Made by a program: the position numbers and the translations under genes
Shown here: positions 49,421-58,401 of the stretch, piece after piece
Position numbering within the stretch: position 1 is the stretch's first letter
How the letters are laid out: every line of letters begins with the position of its first letter
NCBI RefSeq assembly: GCF_010550245.1
Contig: NZ_JAAGLU010000002.1
Coordinates: 1-64,000, forward strand
Source of the DNA: Streptomyces sp. SID12501
GTDB lineage: Bacteria > Actinomycetota > Actinomycetes > Streptomycetales > Streptomycetaceae
Direction: 5' to 3'
DNA length: 64,000 nt
The notes under the pieces: model-generated
What the model was told of the DNA's origin: nothing
The model's input: the letters and a program-made list of their open reading frames with translations, nothing else
The model's database searches: none

Positions 49421-49460
49421 TACCGCTGGTACCGCGCGTACCGGCCGGCCCCGGTCGGTC

Positions 49461-49496
49461 GAGGAGACCCGGAGGGAATGCCCTCCGGGTCTCCTC
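49461..49496 (+). terminator. terminator after the Ig-repeat gene
   Basis: A perfect 16-bp stem (GAGGAGACCCGGAGGG) with a 4-nt loop AATG, followed by TGTTAG. Confidence 0.9.
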
Positions 49497-49513
49497 TGTT
49501 AGGGGTAGCAGGA

Positions 49514-49529
49514 AGTTCAATAATCAACT
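49514..49529. promoter_or_regulatory. A+T-rich imperfect palindrome AGTTCAATAATCAACT
   Basis: A near-palindrome (AGTT...AACT outer arms) located 28 nt upstream of the pirin start, in a promoter otherwise lacking A+T. It resembles MarR-type operators. Confidence 0.5.
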
Positions 49530-49556
49530 AAACTGGCCGCACAAGGAGGTCCCGAC

Positions 49557-50528
49557 ATGCCTGCAGTGACCGTCGAGAACCCGCTGACCCTGCCCCGTGT
49601 GGCCGCTCCGGCCGACGCCGTGGCACGTCCCGTGCTCACCGTGACGACCGCGCCGAGCGGTTTCGAGGGCGAGGGATTCCCGGTGCGCCGGGCGTTCGCC
49701 GGGATCGCCTACAAGCACCTCGACCCGTTCATCATGATGGATCAGATGGGTGAGGTGGACTATCAGCCTGGGGAGCCGAAAGGGACCCCTTGGCATCCGC
49801 ACCGGGGCTTCGAGACCGTCACCTACATCATTGACGGCATTTTCGATCACCAGGACAGCCAGGGCGGTGGCGGCACCATCACCAATGGGGACACCCAGTG
49901 GATGACGGCCGGTTCGGGCCTTCTCCACATCGAGGCTCCCCCGGAGTCCCTGGTCATGTCCGGCGGCCTCTTCCACGGCATCCAGCTGTGGGTGAACCTG
50001 CCGGCCAAGGACAAGATGATGGCTCCGCGCTACCAGGACATCCGCGGTGGCCAGGTCCAGCTCCTCACGTCCCACGACGGCGGCGCGCTCCTGCGCGTCA
50101 TCGCCGGCGAGTTGGACGGTCACCAGGGTCCCGGTATCACCCACACCCCGATCAGCCTGGTCCACGCCACGCTGGCCCCTGGCGCGGAGGTCACCATCCC
50201 CTGGCGCGAGGACTTCAACGGCCTGGCGTACGTCCTCGCGGGCCGCGGCAGCGTCGGTGCGGACCGGCGCGCTGTGCACAAGGGCCAGACGGCGGTCTTC
50301 GGCACGGGCTCGTCCCTGACGGTCCGCGCGGACGAAGAGCAGGACGCGAACTCCCCGGACATGGAGGTCGTACTCCTCGGAGGACAGCCGATCCGTGAGC
50401 CGATGGCCCACTACGGCCCGTTCGTGATGAACACGAGGGCGGAGCTTGAGCAGGCGTTCGAGGACTTCCAGAAGGGCCGCCTGGGAACTGTGCCGGCGGT
50501 GCATGGAATGTCCGAGGGTGGGCTGTAG
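49557..50528 (+). CDS. pirin family protein
   Basis: A 323-residue bicupin of the pirin family. The N-terminal metal site is in TPWHPHRGFETVTYIIDG (H, H, H, E pattern), and GSGLLHIE follows; the C-terminal cupin has the PIREPMAHYGPFVMNT segment. Bacterial pirins act as quercetinases or as modulators of central metabolism; the role here is not determined. AAGGAGG is spaced correctly before ATG 49557. A MarR-like palindrome precedes it. Confidence 0.9.
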   Translation: MPAVTVENPLTLPRVAAPADAVARPVLTVTTAPSGFEGEGFPVRRAFAGIAYKHLDPFIMMDQMGEVDYQPGEPKGTPWHPHRGFETVTYIIDGIFDHQDSQGGGGTITNGDTQWMTAGSGLLHIEAPPESLVMSGGLFHGIQLWVNLPAKDKMMAPRYQDIRGGQVQLLTSHDGGALLRVIAGELDGHQGPGITHTPISLVHATLAPGAEVTIPWREDFNGLAYVLAGRGSVGADRRAVHKGQTAVFGTGSSLTVRADEEQDANSPDMEVVLLGGQPIREPMAHYGPFVMNTRAELEQAFEDFQKGRLGTVPAVHGMSEGGL

Positions 50529-50554
50529 GCCGTAGGAAAGTTCAGTACTGTACG

Positions 50555-50599
50555 AACGGGCCCGAAGCCGCAACTTCGTTTTGCGGCTTCGGGCCCGTT
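50555..50599. terminator. bidirectional terminator (pirin / Bro-N gene 2)
   Basis: A perfect 19-bp stem (AACGGGCCCGAAGCCGCAA) with a 7-nt loop CTTCGTT, between convergent genes. It shares GCCGCAA at the stem top and the 7-nt loop length with the terminator at 33048-33086. Confidence 0.92.
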
Positions 50600-50616
50600 C
50601 TGTCAGGGCGGGGCCG

Positions 50617-51510
50617 CTACGGCAGCACGTAGAACGGAGTGTCGTCCGGAGTACGGCCGGCCTCGCGTACGCATCCCTGCTCCGACAGCAGCTCGAGGCT
50701 GTGGCGGACGCGGTCCGGGGAGAGGTCGGTGTGGACTGAGATCTCCTCCACGCTGTAGTTGGCGCCGCCGTGCAGCAGGGCCGGGGCCAGGTGGGCGGCG
50801 ACCTTGTGGACGTCCTCGGTGACGACGAGGTTCCTGGACTTCCAGTTGGACAGGAGCTGTTGGGGTGTCAGCTCCGGGGCCTGGACCTGGCGGGTGCGGT
50901 CGCCTGTGCGGCGGAGGGTCTGGGTGATGTCGCGGAGCAGGTCGACGATCACGTTCTGCTTGGTGTCGATCTGACGCAGGGTTTCGTCCTGCCGGTCGAC
51001 GCGTTCTTCGAGTCGGACGAGGGCGTCGGCGAGTTGCTGGGGGACGGCATAGGCGGTGACGGTGGTCGGGTTGGGTTGCAGGGCGGCGGGTTCGAGGGAG
51101 TAGGAGCCGTCGCGCTGGACGGTGGCGATGACTTCTGAGACCCAGGCCTTGAAGGGTTGGGCCGAGGGCTTGGTGCAGCCGTTGACCAAGCGGATCAGGC
51201 CCTGGAGATCGACGAGGTTCATGTCTCGTCGCCACTCCCGACCTGCGGGAATGCTGAGACAGTGCCCTCCAGTTACGGTCTCGAGAGTCTCTCGGTGCTC
51301 TGTGGGGACATGGTCCGCCAGAGTTTTCCTGGGGTTCGTGTACCCCAGCTTGTTGAGTACGTCCGCCGCGGGAAACCAGTGCGTCCCGTCCGGCAGGGTC
51401 AGCCTCCGTACCCGCGCACCTGTCGCCGCGAACACGAAGTCACTGATGTCGATCGCGTCCTGCCGCTGTGCCGTCGTCTTGTCCGACGGCGTGTTGTTCT
51501 GCTCGTACAT
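50617..51510 (-). CDS. Bro-N domain protein with C-terminal winged helix (copy 2)
   Basis: A 297-residue paralogue of the gene at 33.1 kb. The N-terminal BRO-N-like domain has FVFAATGARVRRLTLPDG, FPAADVLNKLGY and LIRLVNGCTKPSAQPFKAWV. The coiled coil is shorter than in copy 1 (LVRLEERVDRQDETLRQID). The C-terminal winged helix (VEEISVHTDLSPDRVRHSLE) is conserved. ATG 51510 has GGAGGTGATG upstream. Same strand, same promoter motifs and same terminator style as copy 1. Function unknown; a DNA-binding regulator is likely. Confidence 0.82.
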   Translation of the reverse strand: MYEQNNTPSDKTTAQRQDAIDISDFVFAATGARVRRLTLPDGTHWFPAADVLNKLGYTNPRKTLADHVPTEHRETLETVTGGHCLSIPAGREWRRDMNLVDLQGLIRLVNGCTKPSAQPFKAWVSEVIATVQRDGSYSLEPAALQPNPTTVTAYAVPQQLADALVRLEERVDRQDETLRQIDTKQNVIVDLLRDITQTLRRTGDRTRQVQAPELTPQQLLSNWKSRNLVVTEDVHKVAAHLAPALLHGGANYSVEEISVHTDLSPDRVRHSLELLSEQGCVREAGRTPDDTPFYVLP

Positions 51511-51531
51511 CGAGCATCACCTCCGCCTCGG

Positions 51532-51581
51532 AACGTAGGCAGGCGGTGGACCAACATGCGCCTATAGCAAGCTTGTTCATC
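51532..51581 (-). promoter_or_regulatory. promoter of Bro-N gene 2
   Basis: On the minus strand a -10-like TACGTT (51532-51537) in CTACGTTCCG is preceded, 36 nt away, by GATGAACA (51574-51581). Both motifs match the promoter of Bro-N gene 1. Confidence 0.55.
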
Positions 51582-51621
51582 CTTTAGGGGGACAGACGCA
51601 TCGATTCTGCCGAGCGTCAGT

Positions 51622-53046
51622 TCACGTCCGCGCCCGCAACCCCACCCGGGCCTCCCCCACCGCCTGCAACGTCACCGTTGCCGTCACCGGGACGTCCGTG
51701 TCCGGTGTCTCGATGTCGTACTCGCGCAGCAGTACCGCCAGGACCAGGACCGACTCCAGCATCGAGAAGTGGCGGCCGATGCACGCGCGGGGGCCGCCGC
51801 CGAAGGGGAGCCAGGCGTAGCGGTGGCGGGTGGTCTCCTGGTCGGGGGTGAAGCGGTCCGGGTCGAAGCGGTCGGGGGTGTCCCAGTGGGCCGGGTGGCG
51901 GTGGGTGACCCAGGGCGAGATCAGGATTTCCGCGCCTGCCGGGATGACGTGGCCGTCGATCTCCGTCTCCGCCACCGACCGCCTGCCCACCAGCGGAGCG
52001 GCCGGATACAGGCGCATCGTCTCCTGCAGGACCCTGGTCAGGTAAGGGAGTCGGTCCATGGTCGCCGCCGTGTACGGCTCCCCTGACGGCAGCGCGTCGA
52101 TCTCCTGCTGGGCCCGGGCCCTGACTTCGGGGTGGCGGCCCAGGAGGTGGAGGGCGAAGGCCAGAGACGTCGCCGTCGTTTCGTGGCCCGCCAGGAGGAA
52201 CACCAGTACCTGGTCGCGGAGTTCGGTGGCGTCGAGGCTGCCGTCCTCGTCGTTCTGCGCCTGGGAGAGGAGGGAGAGCAGATCCTCGGTGGCCTCGTCG
52301 GCTGCCTCGCTCCCGTTGCTCCGGCGTGCCGCGATCAGGCGGTCGCAGATCCCGTACACCGCCCGGGTCGCCGTCTCCGCACGCCGGTTGGACGGGGTGG
52401 GCCAGGTGCGCGGGACTCTGATCGGGGCGTAGGCCCGCGCCGTGATGTACGCGCTGATCACCGGGAAGTTGGCGCGGATGACGTCCACCGCGGCCTCGAC
52501 GTCCGCGCCGAACAGGACACGGGAGACCGTACGCAGCGCCAGGCGGTCCATCTCCTGTACGGCGTCCACCTCGGGGCTGTTCCGCCAGCGTTCCGCTGTC
52601 GCCTCGGCCTCGCGGGTGATCGCGGTGGCGTAACTGTCGACCCGTTTCTTGGTGAACAGGGGCTGTATCAGGCGGCGTTGGCGGAGGTAGTCGTCGTCCT
52701 GGCTGGTCAGGAGGCCGTTGCCGCCGGTCTGGCGTATCTCCTCGTAGAAGGTGTTGTCCTTGCGGAAGTTGGCGGCCTGTGTGGCCAGGACCTGCTGGGC
52801 GCCCTCGGGGGAGAAGACGCAGTACATGACTGTACGAAGACCGGGTGGGCCGGCCGTTACGCGGACCACGTCGCCGTGCTCCCGCTGGGCGCGGAGGAAG
52901 GTGCCGAGCGGGTCCCTGCGGAGGTCGAGGGCCGAGCCCAGCAGGGGGTGGCCGGTGGGGCCGGGGACGCGAGCGGGAGCGGGAGCGGTGGTGGGCGTGG
53001 CTCCGGGGGCGGTTCTGCGGGCGGTGCGCGTGACAGCCATGGTCAT
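51622..53046 (-). CDS. cytochrome P450
   Basis: A 474-residue P450. It shows the I-helix oxygen motif AGHETT, the K-helix ETMRL, a PERF-type segment (DRFDPDRF) and the heme-binding loop FGGGPRACIGRHF with the thiolate Cys422. There is no membrane anchor. Its sequence style is like bacterial P450s that accept redox partners such as ferredoxins; no ferredoxin gene is nearby, and no biosynthetic cluster surrounds it. The substrate is unknown. ATG 53046 has a weak ribosome site; ATG 53040 is an alternative. Confidence 0.9.
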   Translation of the reverse strand: MTMAVTRTARRTAPGATPTTAPAPARVPGPTGHPLLGSALDLRRDPLGTFLRAQREHGDVVRVTAGPPGLRTVMYCVFSPEGAQQVLATQAANFRKDNTFYEEIRQTGGNGLLTSQDDDYLRQRRLIQPLFTKKRVDSYATAITREAEATAERWRNSPEVDAVQEMDRLALRTVSRVLFGADVEAAVDVIRANFPVISAYITARAYAPIRVPRTWPTPSNRRAETATRAVYGICDRLIAARRSNGSEAADEATEDLLSLLSQAQNDEDGSLDATELRDQVLVFLLAGHETTATSLAFALHLLGRHPEVRARAQQEIDALPSGEPYTAATMDRLPYLTRVLQETMRLYPAAPLVGRRSVAETEIDGHVIPAGAEILISPWVTHRHPAHWDTPDRFDPDRFTPDQETTRHRYAWLPFGGGPRACIGRHFSMLESVLVLAVLLREYDIETPDTDVPVTATVTLQAVGEARVGLRART

Positions 53047-53085
53047 ATCATCTGCGTTTCTGGCCGCCCGGGGCACCCTTTCGTC

Positions 53086-55293
53086 CTACACCTCTTTCTC
53101 GGCCGCCCTCTCCTTCTCCCTCTCCTTCTCCGCCTCTTTCTCCTTCTCCTCCTTCTCGGGGTCCCTCTCGTACAGCTCGAACCAGATGCTCTTGCCCTCG
53201 CCCCGCGGGTCGACCCCCCACGCGTCCGCGAGCATCTCGATCAGCATCAACCCCCGGCCCGACGAGGCCAGTTCGCCCGGGCGGCGTTTGTGCGGGAGGT
53301 CGTCGCTCACGTCCGTCACCTCGACGCGGATGCGGCGTGCGCCGGGGTCGCCCGTGACCTCGGCGACGACCAGGGCGTCGGCGTCGGTGTGGACCAGGAC
53401 GTTGGTGGCCGTCTCGGAGATCAGGAGGACCGCCGAGTCGACCTGGTCGGGGCTGGGCCAGTCGTGGAGCTGTTCGCGGAGTTGCTGGCGGGCGACGGCG
53501 ACGCGCTCGGGTTCCGCCTGGGCGATCGTCAGCATGGTGCGCCGAACGGTGGGGCGTGCCGTCGGCGGCAGTGTGCCGTCGGCGGCGCACTCGCCCGGGC
53601 GGCTCAGGAGCAGCAGGGCTATGTCGTCCTCGCGGCGGTCGGCCAGCGGGCCCGTGGTGTGGTGGGAGAACGGGCCGTGCACGGCCTGGACGAGGGCGTC
53701 GGCCAGGTGCTCCAGGTCGGCGCTCTTGACGTCTCCCTTGTGCTCCTCCAGGGTCGTCCGGATGCGCTGCCAGCCCGTGTCCAGGTCGTGGCCGCCGGTC
53801 TCGATCAGGCCGTCGGTGCACAGGAGCATGGTCTCGCCGGGTTCGAGGGCGAGGAGGGTGGTGGGGTAGTCGGCGTCCGGGTCGATGCCCAGGGGCAGGC
53901 CGCCCGCTGTCGGGCGGGTGAGTACCGTGCCGTCCGCCATGCGGATCGCCGGGTCCGGGTGGCCGGCGCGGGCGATCTCCAGGACGCCGGTCGCGGGGTC
54001 GACCTCGACATACAGGCAGGTCGCGAAGCGCAGGTCGCCGCTGACCGTGCTGTTCGCGGAGTCGGTGATGCCGTGCAGGAAGCGGGAGGCGCGGGAGAGG
54101 ACGGCGTCGGGGCGGTGGCCCTCGGAGGCGTAGGCGCGCAGCGCTATGCGGAGCTGGCCCATCAGGCCGGCGGCGCGGACGTCGTGGCCCTGGACGTCGC
54201 CGATGACCAGGGCGAAGCGTCCGCCGCCGGGCAGCGGGATCATGTCGTACCAGTCGCCGCCGACCTGGAGGCCGCCGCCGGTGGGTATGTAGCGGGCGGC
54301 GACCTCCATGCCGGGTATCTCGGGGCCGAGCGTCGGCAGCATCGAGCGTTGCAGGCCGTCGGTCAGTTCGCGTTCCGACTCGGCGACGCCCGCCCGGGAG
54401 AGGGCCTGGGCGAGCATGCGGGCGACCGTCGTCAGGACCGAGCGCTCGTCGGGGATGAAGCTGACCGGGTAGGCGAAGCCCGCCATCCAGGCGCCCATCG
54501 TGTGGCCCGCGACGGTCAGCGGCAGGAACGCCCAGGACTGCCGGTCGAACACCTGGGCGAGCGGCCAGGCGGTGGGGTAGCGGGCCTTGTAGGCCTCGGG
54601 GGAGGAGAGATAGACGGCCCGGCCGGTGCGGACCACCTCGGCGGCCGGGTAGTCGGTCTCCAGGGGCATGTGGGAGAAGGGGCGCTCGTCGCCGGGGCGC
54701 TGGCCGTGGTGGCCGATGACGGTCAGTCGGTCGCCCTGGACGCCGAACAACGCCAGGCCGTCCGGGGAGAAGCCCGGCATCGACAGGCCGGCCGCGACCC
54801 GCAGCACCTCCTCCGTGGACCGCGCCTCGGCCAGCGCCCGGCCCGCGTCCAGCAGGAACGCCTCCCGGGAGCGGCGCCAGTCACCGGTGACGGGGGTGCG
54901 TGCGGCGGTGCCAGGCGAAGGCTCGGTGACCTCCTGGAGGATGCCCATCACGTCGTAGGCCTTGCGGGCGATGTCGAAGGTGGGCTTCGCGCGGCTGCGG
55001 GCGGTACGGATCACCCGGCCCTGCTCGTCCATGACGCGGACCCGGACCTCGGCGATGCTGTCCTCGGCGACGGCGAGCTGGATGACGCCGACGATCTCGT
55101 TCCAGTCGACCGGGTGGAGGCGGGCCCGGGTCGCGGCCTCCGTGAGGGTGGTCGGCTCGGCGGGCAGGCCGAGCAGGCGGGCCGCCTCGGCGTCGAGCGT
55201 GACCAGCTGTGTGGCTGTGTCCCAATGCCACATGCCGGTTGCGAGGGCGACCAGGACGTCCCCCACGGCGGGCAGGGGCTCACCAGTGCGCAT
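53086..55293 (-). CDS. PAS/GAF/PP2C (SpoIIE-type) phosphatase with HATPase domain
   Basis: A 735-residue sensor phosphatase. Domains in order: a PAS-like domain (about 15-115), a GAF-like domain (about 145-300), a PP2C/SpoIIE phosphatase (about 330-545; GGDWYDMIPLPGGGRFALVI and LLCTDGLIE metal sites), and an anti-sigma-factor-type HATPase (about 575-690; SETATNVLVHTDADALVVAE and SSGRGLMLIEMLADAWGV). It ends with a Lys/Glu-rich charged helix. Such fusions control anti-anti-sigma factors by dephosphorylation and can re-phosphorylate or bind partners. The partner is unknown. ATG 55293 fits a leaderless TAAAGT promoter. Confidence 0.88.
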   Translation of the reverse strand: MRTGEPLPAVGDVLVALATGMWHWDTATQLVTLDAEAARLLGLPAEPTTLTEAATRARLHPVDWNEIVGVIQLAVAEDSIAEVRVRVMDEQGRVIRTARSRAKPTFDIARKAYDVMGILQEVTEPSPGTAARTPVTGDWRRSREAFLLDAGRALAEARSTEEVLRVAAGLSMPGFSPDGLALFGVQGDRLTVIGHHGQRPGDERPFSHMPLETDYPAAEVVRTGRAVYLSSPEAYKARYPTAWPLAQVFDRQSWAFLPLTVAGHTMGAWMAGFAYPVSFIPDERSVLTTVARMLAQALSRAGVAESERELTDGLQRSMLPTLGPEIPGMEVAARYIPTGGGLQVGGDWYDMIPLPGGGRFALVIGDVQGHDVRAAGLMGQLRIALRAYASEGHRPDAVLSRASRFLHGITDSANSTVSGDLRFATCLYVEVDPATGVLEIARAGHPDPAIRMADGTVLTRPTAGGLPLGIDPDADYPTTLLALEPGETMLLCTDGLIETGGHDLDTGWQRIRTTLEEHKGDVKSADLEHLADALVQAVHGPFSHHTTGPLADRREDDIALLLLSRPGECAADGTLPPTARPTVRRTMLTIAQAEPERVAVARQQLREQLHDWPSPDQVDSAVLLISETATNVLVHTDADALVVAEVTGDPGARRIRVEVTDVSDDLPHKRRPGELASSGRGLMLIEMLADAWGVDPRGEGKSIWFELYERDPEKEEKEKEAEKEREKERAAEKEV

Positions 55294-55299
55294 TGACCT

Positions 55300-55305
55300 A
55301 CTTTA
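55300..55305 (-). promoter_or_regulatory. -10 box of a leaderless promoter (minus strand)
   Basis: TAAAGT on the minus strand is followed by 6 nt and then ATG 55293. Confidence 0.55.
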
Positions 55306-55464
55306 TGGAGAGGTGATCGCAGCGTGCCACCCAAGCTGTACGGAGCACCCTGTGAAGGAGCTGTACAGGCTACGTGCGCGAAGCAGGCTACGTGCGCGAA
55401 CAATTGCGGGGAAGCGGTCTCGGGGTGGCCGGTACCCTGGGGCTGTGCTTTCGGAGGGTTCGGT

Positions 55465-55478
55465 GTTTCACGTGAAAC
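55465..55478. other. parS site 3 (GTTTCACGTGAAAC)
   Basis: A perfect parS palindrome 52 nt upstream of the aspS start codon and within its probable promoter/leader region. Confidence 0.9.
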
Positions 55479-55530
55479 CTTCGCCGGCACAGACCTCGAT
55501 CCCCGATCTGCGAAGGCTGGATGAACGACG

Positions 55531-57294
55531 ATGCATCGGTACAGGTCCCACACCTGCGGCGAGCTCCGCGCCTCTGACGTCGGCAGTGACGTCCGGCTGA
55601 GCGGCTGGCTGCACAATCGGCGCGACCTGGGCGGCATCCTCTTCATCGACCTGCGCGATCACTACGGCATCACGCAGCTCGTCGCCCGCCCTGGCACGCC
55701 CGCCTACGAGACCCTCGACAAGGTCACCAAGGAGTCGACGGTCCGCGTCGACGGCAAGGTCGTCTCGCGGGGCGCGGCGAACATCAACCCCGAGCTGCCC
55801 ACGGGCGACATCGAGGTCGAGGTCGGCGAGGTGGAGCTGCTCGGCGCCGCCCAGCCGCTGCCCTTCACGATCAACACCGAGGACGGGGTCAACGAGGAGC
55901 GGCGCCTGGAGTACCGCTTCCTTGACCTGCGCCGCGAGCGCATGCACCGCAACATCATGCTGCGTACGGCCGTCATCTCGGCGATCCGGCACAAGATGAC
56001 CGCGCTGGGCTTCAACGAGATGGCCACGCCGATCCTGACGGCGACCTCCCCGGAGGGCGCCCGCGACTTCGTCGTGCCGTCGCGTCTCAACCCTGGCCGG
56101 TTCTACGCGCTGCCGCAGGCCCCGCAGCAGTTCAAGCAGCTGCTGATGATCTCCGGGTTCGACCGGTACTTCCAGATCGCGCCCTGTTTCCGTGACGAGG
56201 ACGCGCGCGCGGACCGTTCGCCGGGTGAGTTCTACCAGCTCGACGTCGAGATGAGCTTCGTCGAGCAGGAGGACGTCTTCCAGCCGATCGAGCGGCTGAT
56301 GACCGAGCTGTTCACCGAGTTCGGCAAGGGCCGCGAGGTCACCTCGCCCTTCCCGCGCATCCCGTTCCGCGAGGCGATGCTGAAGTACGGCTCCGACAAG
56401 CCGGACCTGCGCGCCCAGCTGGAGCTGGTCGACATCACCGACGTCTTCGCGGGCTCGGAGTTCAAGGCCTTCGCGGGCCAGCACGTACGTGCCCTGCCGG
56501 TGCCGGACGTGGCGTCGCAGAGCCGGAAGTTCTTCGACCAGCTCGGTGACTTCGCCGTCACGCTGGGCGCGAAGGGCCTGGCCTGGGTGCGGGTCACGGA
56601 GGACGGTTCGCTGTCCGGGCCGATCGCGAAGTTCCTCACCGAGGAGAACGTCGCCGAGCTGACCAAGCGGCTCTCGCTGGCCCCCGGTCACGCCGTGTTC
56701 TTCGGCGCGGGCGAGTTCGACGAGGTCTCGAAGATCATGGGCGCGGTGCGGGTCGAGGCCGCCAAGCGTGCCGGGCACTTCGAGGAGAACGTGTTCCGGT
56801 TCTGCTGGATCGTGGACTTCCCGATGTTCGAGAAGGACGAGGAGACGGGGAAGATCGACTTCTCGCACAACCCGTTCTCGATGCCCCAGGGCGGCATGGA
56901 GGCCCTGGAGACCCAGGACCCGCTGGACATCCTGGCCTGGCAGTACGACATCGTCTGCAACGGTACGGAGCTGTCCTCCGGCGCGATCCGTAACCACGAG
57001 CCCGACATCATGCTGAAGGCGTTCGGCATCGCGGGCTACGACGAGGAGACGGTCGAGCGCGAGTTCGCCGGTATGCTCCGCGCGTTCCGCTTCGGCGCTC
57101 CTCCGCACGGCGGGATCGCGCCCGGCGTCGACCGTATCGTCATGCTCCTCGCCGACGAGCCGAACATCCGCGAGACGATCGCCTTCCCGCTCAACGGCAA
57201 CGCCCAGGACCTGATGATGGGCGCGCCGACGGAGCTGGAGGAGGCGCGGCTGAGGGAGCTGCACATTTCCGTGCGGAAGCCGCAGCCCAAGTAG
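55531..57294 (+). CDS. aspS: aspartyl-tRNA synthetase
   Basis: A 587-residue class IIb synthetase that charges tRNA-Asp (and possibly tRNA-Asn in a non-discriminating form). The N-terminal OB-fold anticodon domain includes [20 protein letters not shown]; motif 2 is near [25 protein letters not shown]; motif 3 is [14 protein letters not shown] bacterial-type insertion (GAD) domain lies between motifs 2 and 3. ATG 55531 follows GGCTGGATGAACGACG; the parS site lies upstream. It is housekeeping and terminated by a strong hairpin. Confidence 0.97.
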   Translation: MHRYRSHTCGELRASDVGSDVRLSGWLHNRRDLGGILFIDLRDHYGITQLVARPGTPAYETLDKVTKESTVRVDGKVVSRGAANINPELPTGDIEVEVGEVELLGAAQPLPFTINTEDGVNEERRLEYRFLDLRRERMHRNIMLRTAVISAIRHKMTALGFNEMATPILTATSPEGARDFVVPSRLNPGRFYALPQAPQQFKQLLMISGFDRYFQIAPCFRDEDARADRSPGEFYQLDVEMSFVEQEDVFQPIERLMTELFTEFGKGREVTSPFPRIPFREAMLKYGSDKPDLRAQLELVDITDVFAGSEFKAFAGQHVRALPVPDVASQSRKFFDQLGDFAVTLGAKGLAWVRVTEDGSLSGPIAKFLTEENVAELTKRLSLAPGHAVFFGAGEFDEVSKIMGAVRVEAAKRAGHFEENVFRFCWIVDFPMFEKDEETGKIDFSHNPFSMPQGGMEALETQDPLDILAWQYDIVCNGTELSSGAIRNHEPDIMLKAFGIAGYDEETVEREFAGMLRAFRFGAPPHGGIAPGVDRIVMLLADEPNIRETIAFPLNGNAQDLMMGAPTELEEARLRELHISVRKPQPK

Positions 57295-57312
57295 AAAAGG
57301 GTTTGTGCGGGT

Positions 57313-57340
57313 GGCTCGGAATCGGCGACGATTCCGAGCC
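57313..57340 (+). terminator. terminator of aspS
   Basis: A perfect 12-bp stem GGCTCGGAATCG with a 4-nt loop GCGA, followed by ATTCTC. Confidence 0.88.
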
Positions 57341-57382
57341 ATTCTCATGTGATGCTCAGGAAACACGGAAAATCACAGCCCT

Positions 57383-57405
57383 TTGACAGGTCACGTTCAT
57401 AATCT
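57383..57405 (+). promoter_or_regulatory. promoter of the first tandem dioxygenase gene
   Basis: TTGACAGG (57383-57390) and -10-like TAATCT (57400-57405), start to start 17 nt, then 8 nt to ATG 57414. The same spacing recurs upstream of the second gene (58507-58529). Confidence 0.5.
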
Positions 57406-57413
57406 CCGGGGCC

Positions 57414-58364
57414 ATGACTGATATCCCCCAGGAAATGCCCGAACAGGCAGCGGACGAACGGGAATTGACGCGCCGAAGAGTCGTCGTAGCCGGTGGCGCG
57501 ACGGCGGTGACGGCCACGGCGGTCGCTCTGGGCGCCGGACTGGCGTCGGCGCAGGGAGCATCGGAGGGCAAGGGTGCGCACGGCCCCGGACGCCTGCCCA
57601 CCGGCAGCCCCTCCGGTACGCCCGAGGCCTGCTATGTGCTGACCACGGAGACCACGGAGGGTCCGTACTACATCGACGCGGACAAGCTCCGCCAGGATGT
57701 CACCGAGGACGAGGAGGGCATCCCCCTCACCCTCAGGCTCAAGGTGATCGACGCCCAGACGTGCCGTCCGGTGCGGAACGCGGCCGTCGACATCTGGCAC
57801 TGCTCGGCGCTCGGCGTCTACTCCGGCTACGAGGACATGGGCAGCGGCGGTGGCGGTGGTGGCGGCACCCCGCCGTCCGGCGAGCCGACGGACGTACCCA
57901 CTGGTGCGCCCCCGTCCGGCGGTCCCGGCGGTGGCGGCGGTGGCCACCAGGAGCCGACCGACGACACGCGCTACCTGCGCGGCACGTGGCGGACGGACCG
58001 GCACGGTTTCGTCACCTTCCGGACCGTGTTCCCGGGCTGGTACCGGGGTCGCACCGTCCACATCCACACGAAGGTGCACGTGGACGGCACCTGGACGGAC
58101 GCCGGCTACGAGGGCGGCCACACCTGCCACACCGGTCAGTTCTTCTTCGACGAGGAGTCGGTACTGCTCTCGGCGGCGGTGGCGCCGTACTCGTCGAACA
58201 CGGCCACCCGTACGACCCTCGACGAGGACACGATCTACCCGGGCAACGGCGCCGAAGGCGGCCTGCTGCGGCTGCGGTACAAGAAGCGGGACATCGGGCG
58301 CGGTGTTCGTGCCGAGCTGACGATGGGCGTGGCACCGGACGAGACGAACGACAGCGCCGGATGA
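57414..58364 (+). CDS. Tat-exported intradiol dioxygenase-like protein (tandem copy 1)
   Basis: A 316-residue exported protein. The Tat signal ELTRRRVVVAGGATAVTATA is followed by a short Ala/Gly region. The dioxygenase-like domain has TTEGPYYIDADKLRQDVTED, the iron ligands tyrosine (ALGVYSGY) and tyrosine (FPGWYRGRT), and histidines in VHIHTKVHVDG. A Gly/Pro/Ser linker (about residues 143-180) splits the domain. It is tandem with a close paralogue; substrate and catalytic activity are not proven. The leaderless start is supported by TAATCT 8 nt upstream of ATG 57414. Confidence 0.87.
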   Translation: MTDIPQEMPEQAADERELTRRRVVVAGGATAVTATAVALGAGLASAQGASEGKGAHGPGRLPTGSPSGTPEACYVLTTETTEGPYYIDADKLRQDVTEDEEGIPLTLRLKVIDAQTCRPVRNAAVDIWHCSALGVYSGYEDMGSGGGGGGGTPPSGEPTDVPTGAPPSGGPGGGGGGHQEPTDDTRYLRGTWRTDRHGFVTFRTVFPGWYRGRTVHIHTKVHVDGTWTDAGYEGGHTCHTGQFFFDEESVLLSAAVAPYSSNTATRTTLDEDTIYPGNGAEGGLLRLRYKKRDIGRGVRAELTMGVAPDETNDSAG

Positions 58365-58370
58365 ATTGAA

Positions 58371-58389
58371 TTAGGTAAGGCTTACCTAA
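58371..58389. promoter_or_regulatory. iron box (DmdR1/IdeR-type) TTAGGTAAGGCTTACCTAA
   Basis: A 19-bp palindrome with perfect 9-bp arms, matching the DmdR1/IdeR iron-box consensus TTAGGTTAGGCTAACCTAA except for swapped bases in the core. It lies 7 nt after the first dioxygenase stop and about 150 nt upstream of the second gene. Confidence 0.8.
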
Positions 58390-58401
58390 TTTGCATTTGC
58401 G

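Noticed and set aside
33048..51581. Prophage or integrated island marked by the Bro-N genes
   Set aside because: The genes between them are ordinary chromosomal functions. There are no phage structural genes, integrase or attachment repeats.
51622..55293. Secondary-metabolite cluster around the P450
   Set aside because: Neighbours are a regulator-type phosphatase and aspS. There is no synthase, tailoring set, transporter or resistance gene.
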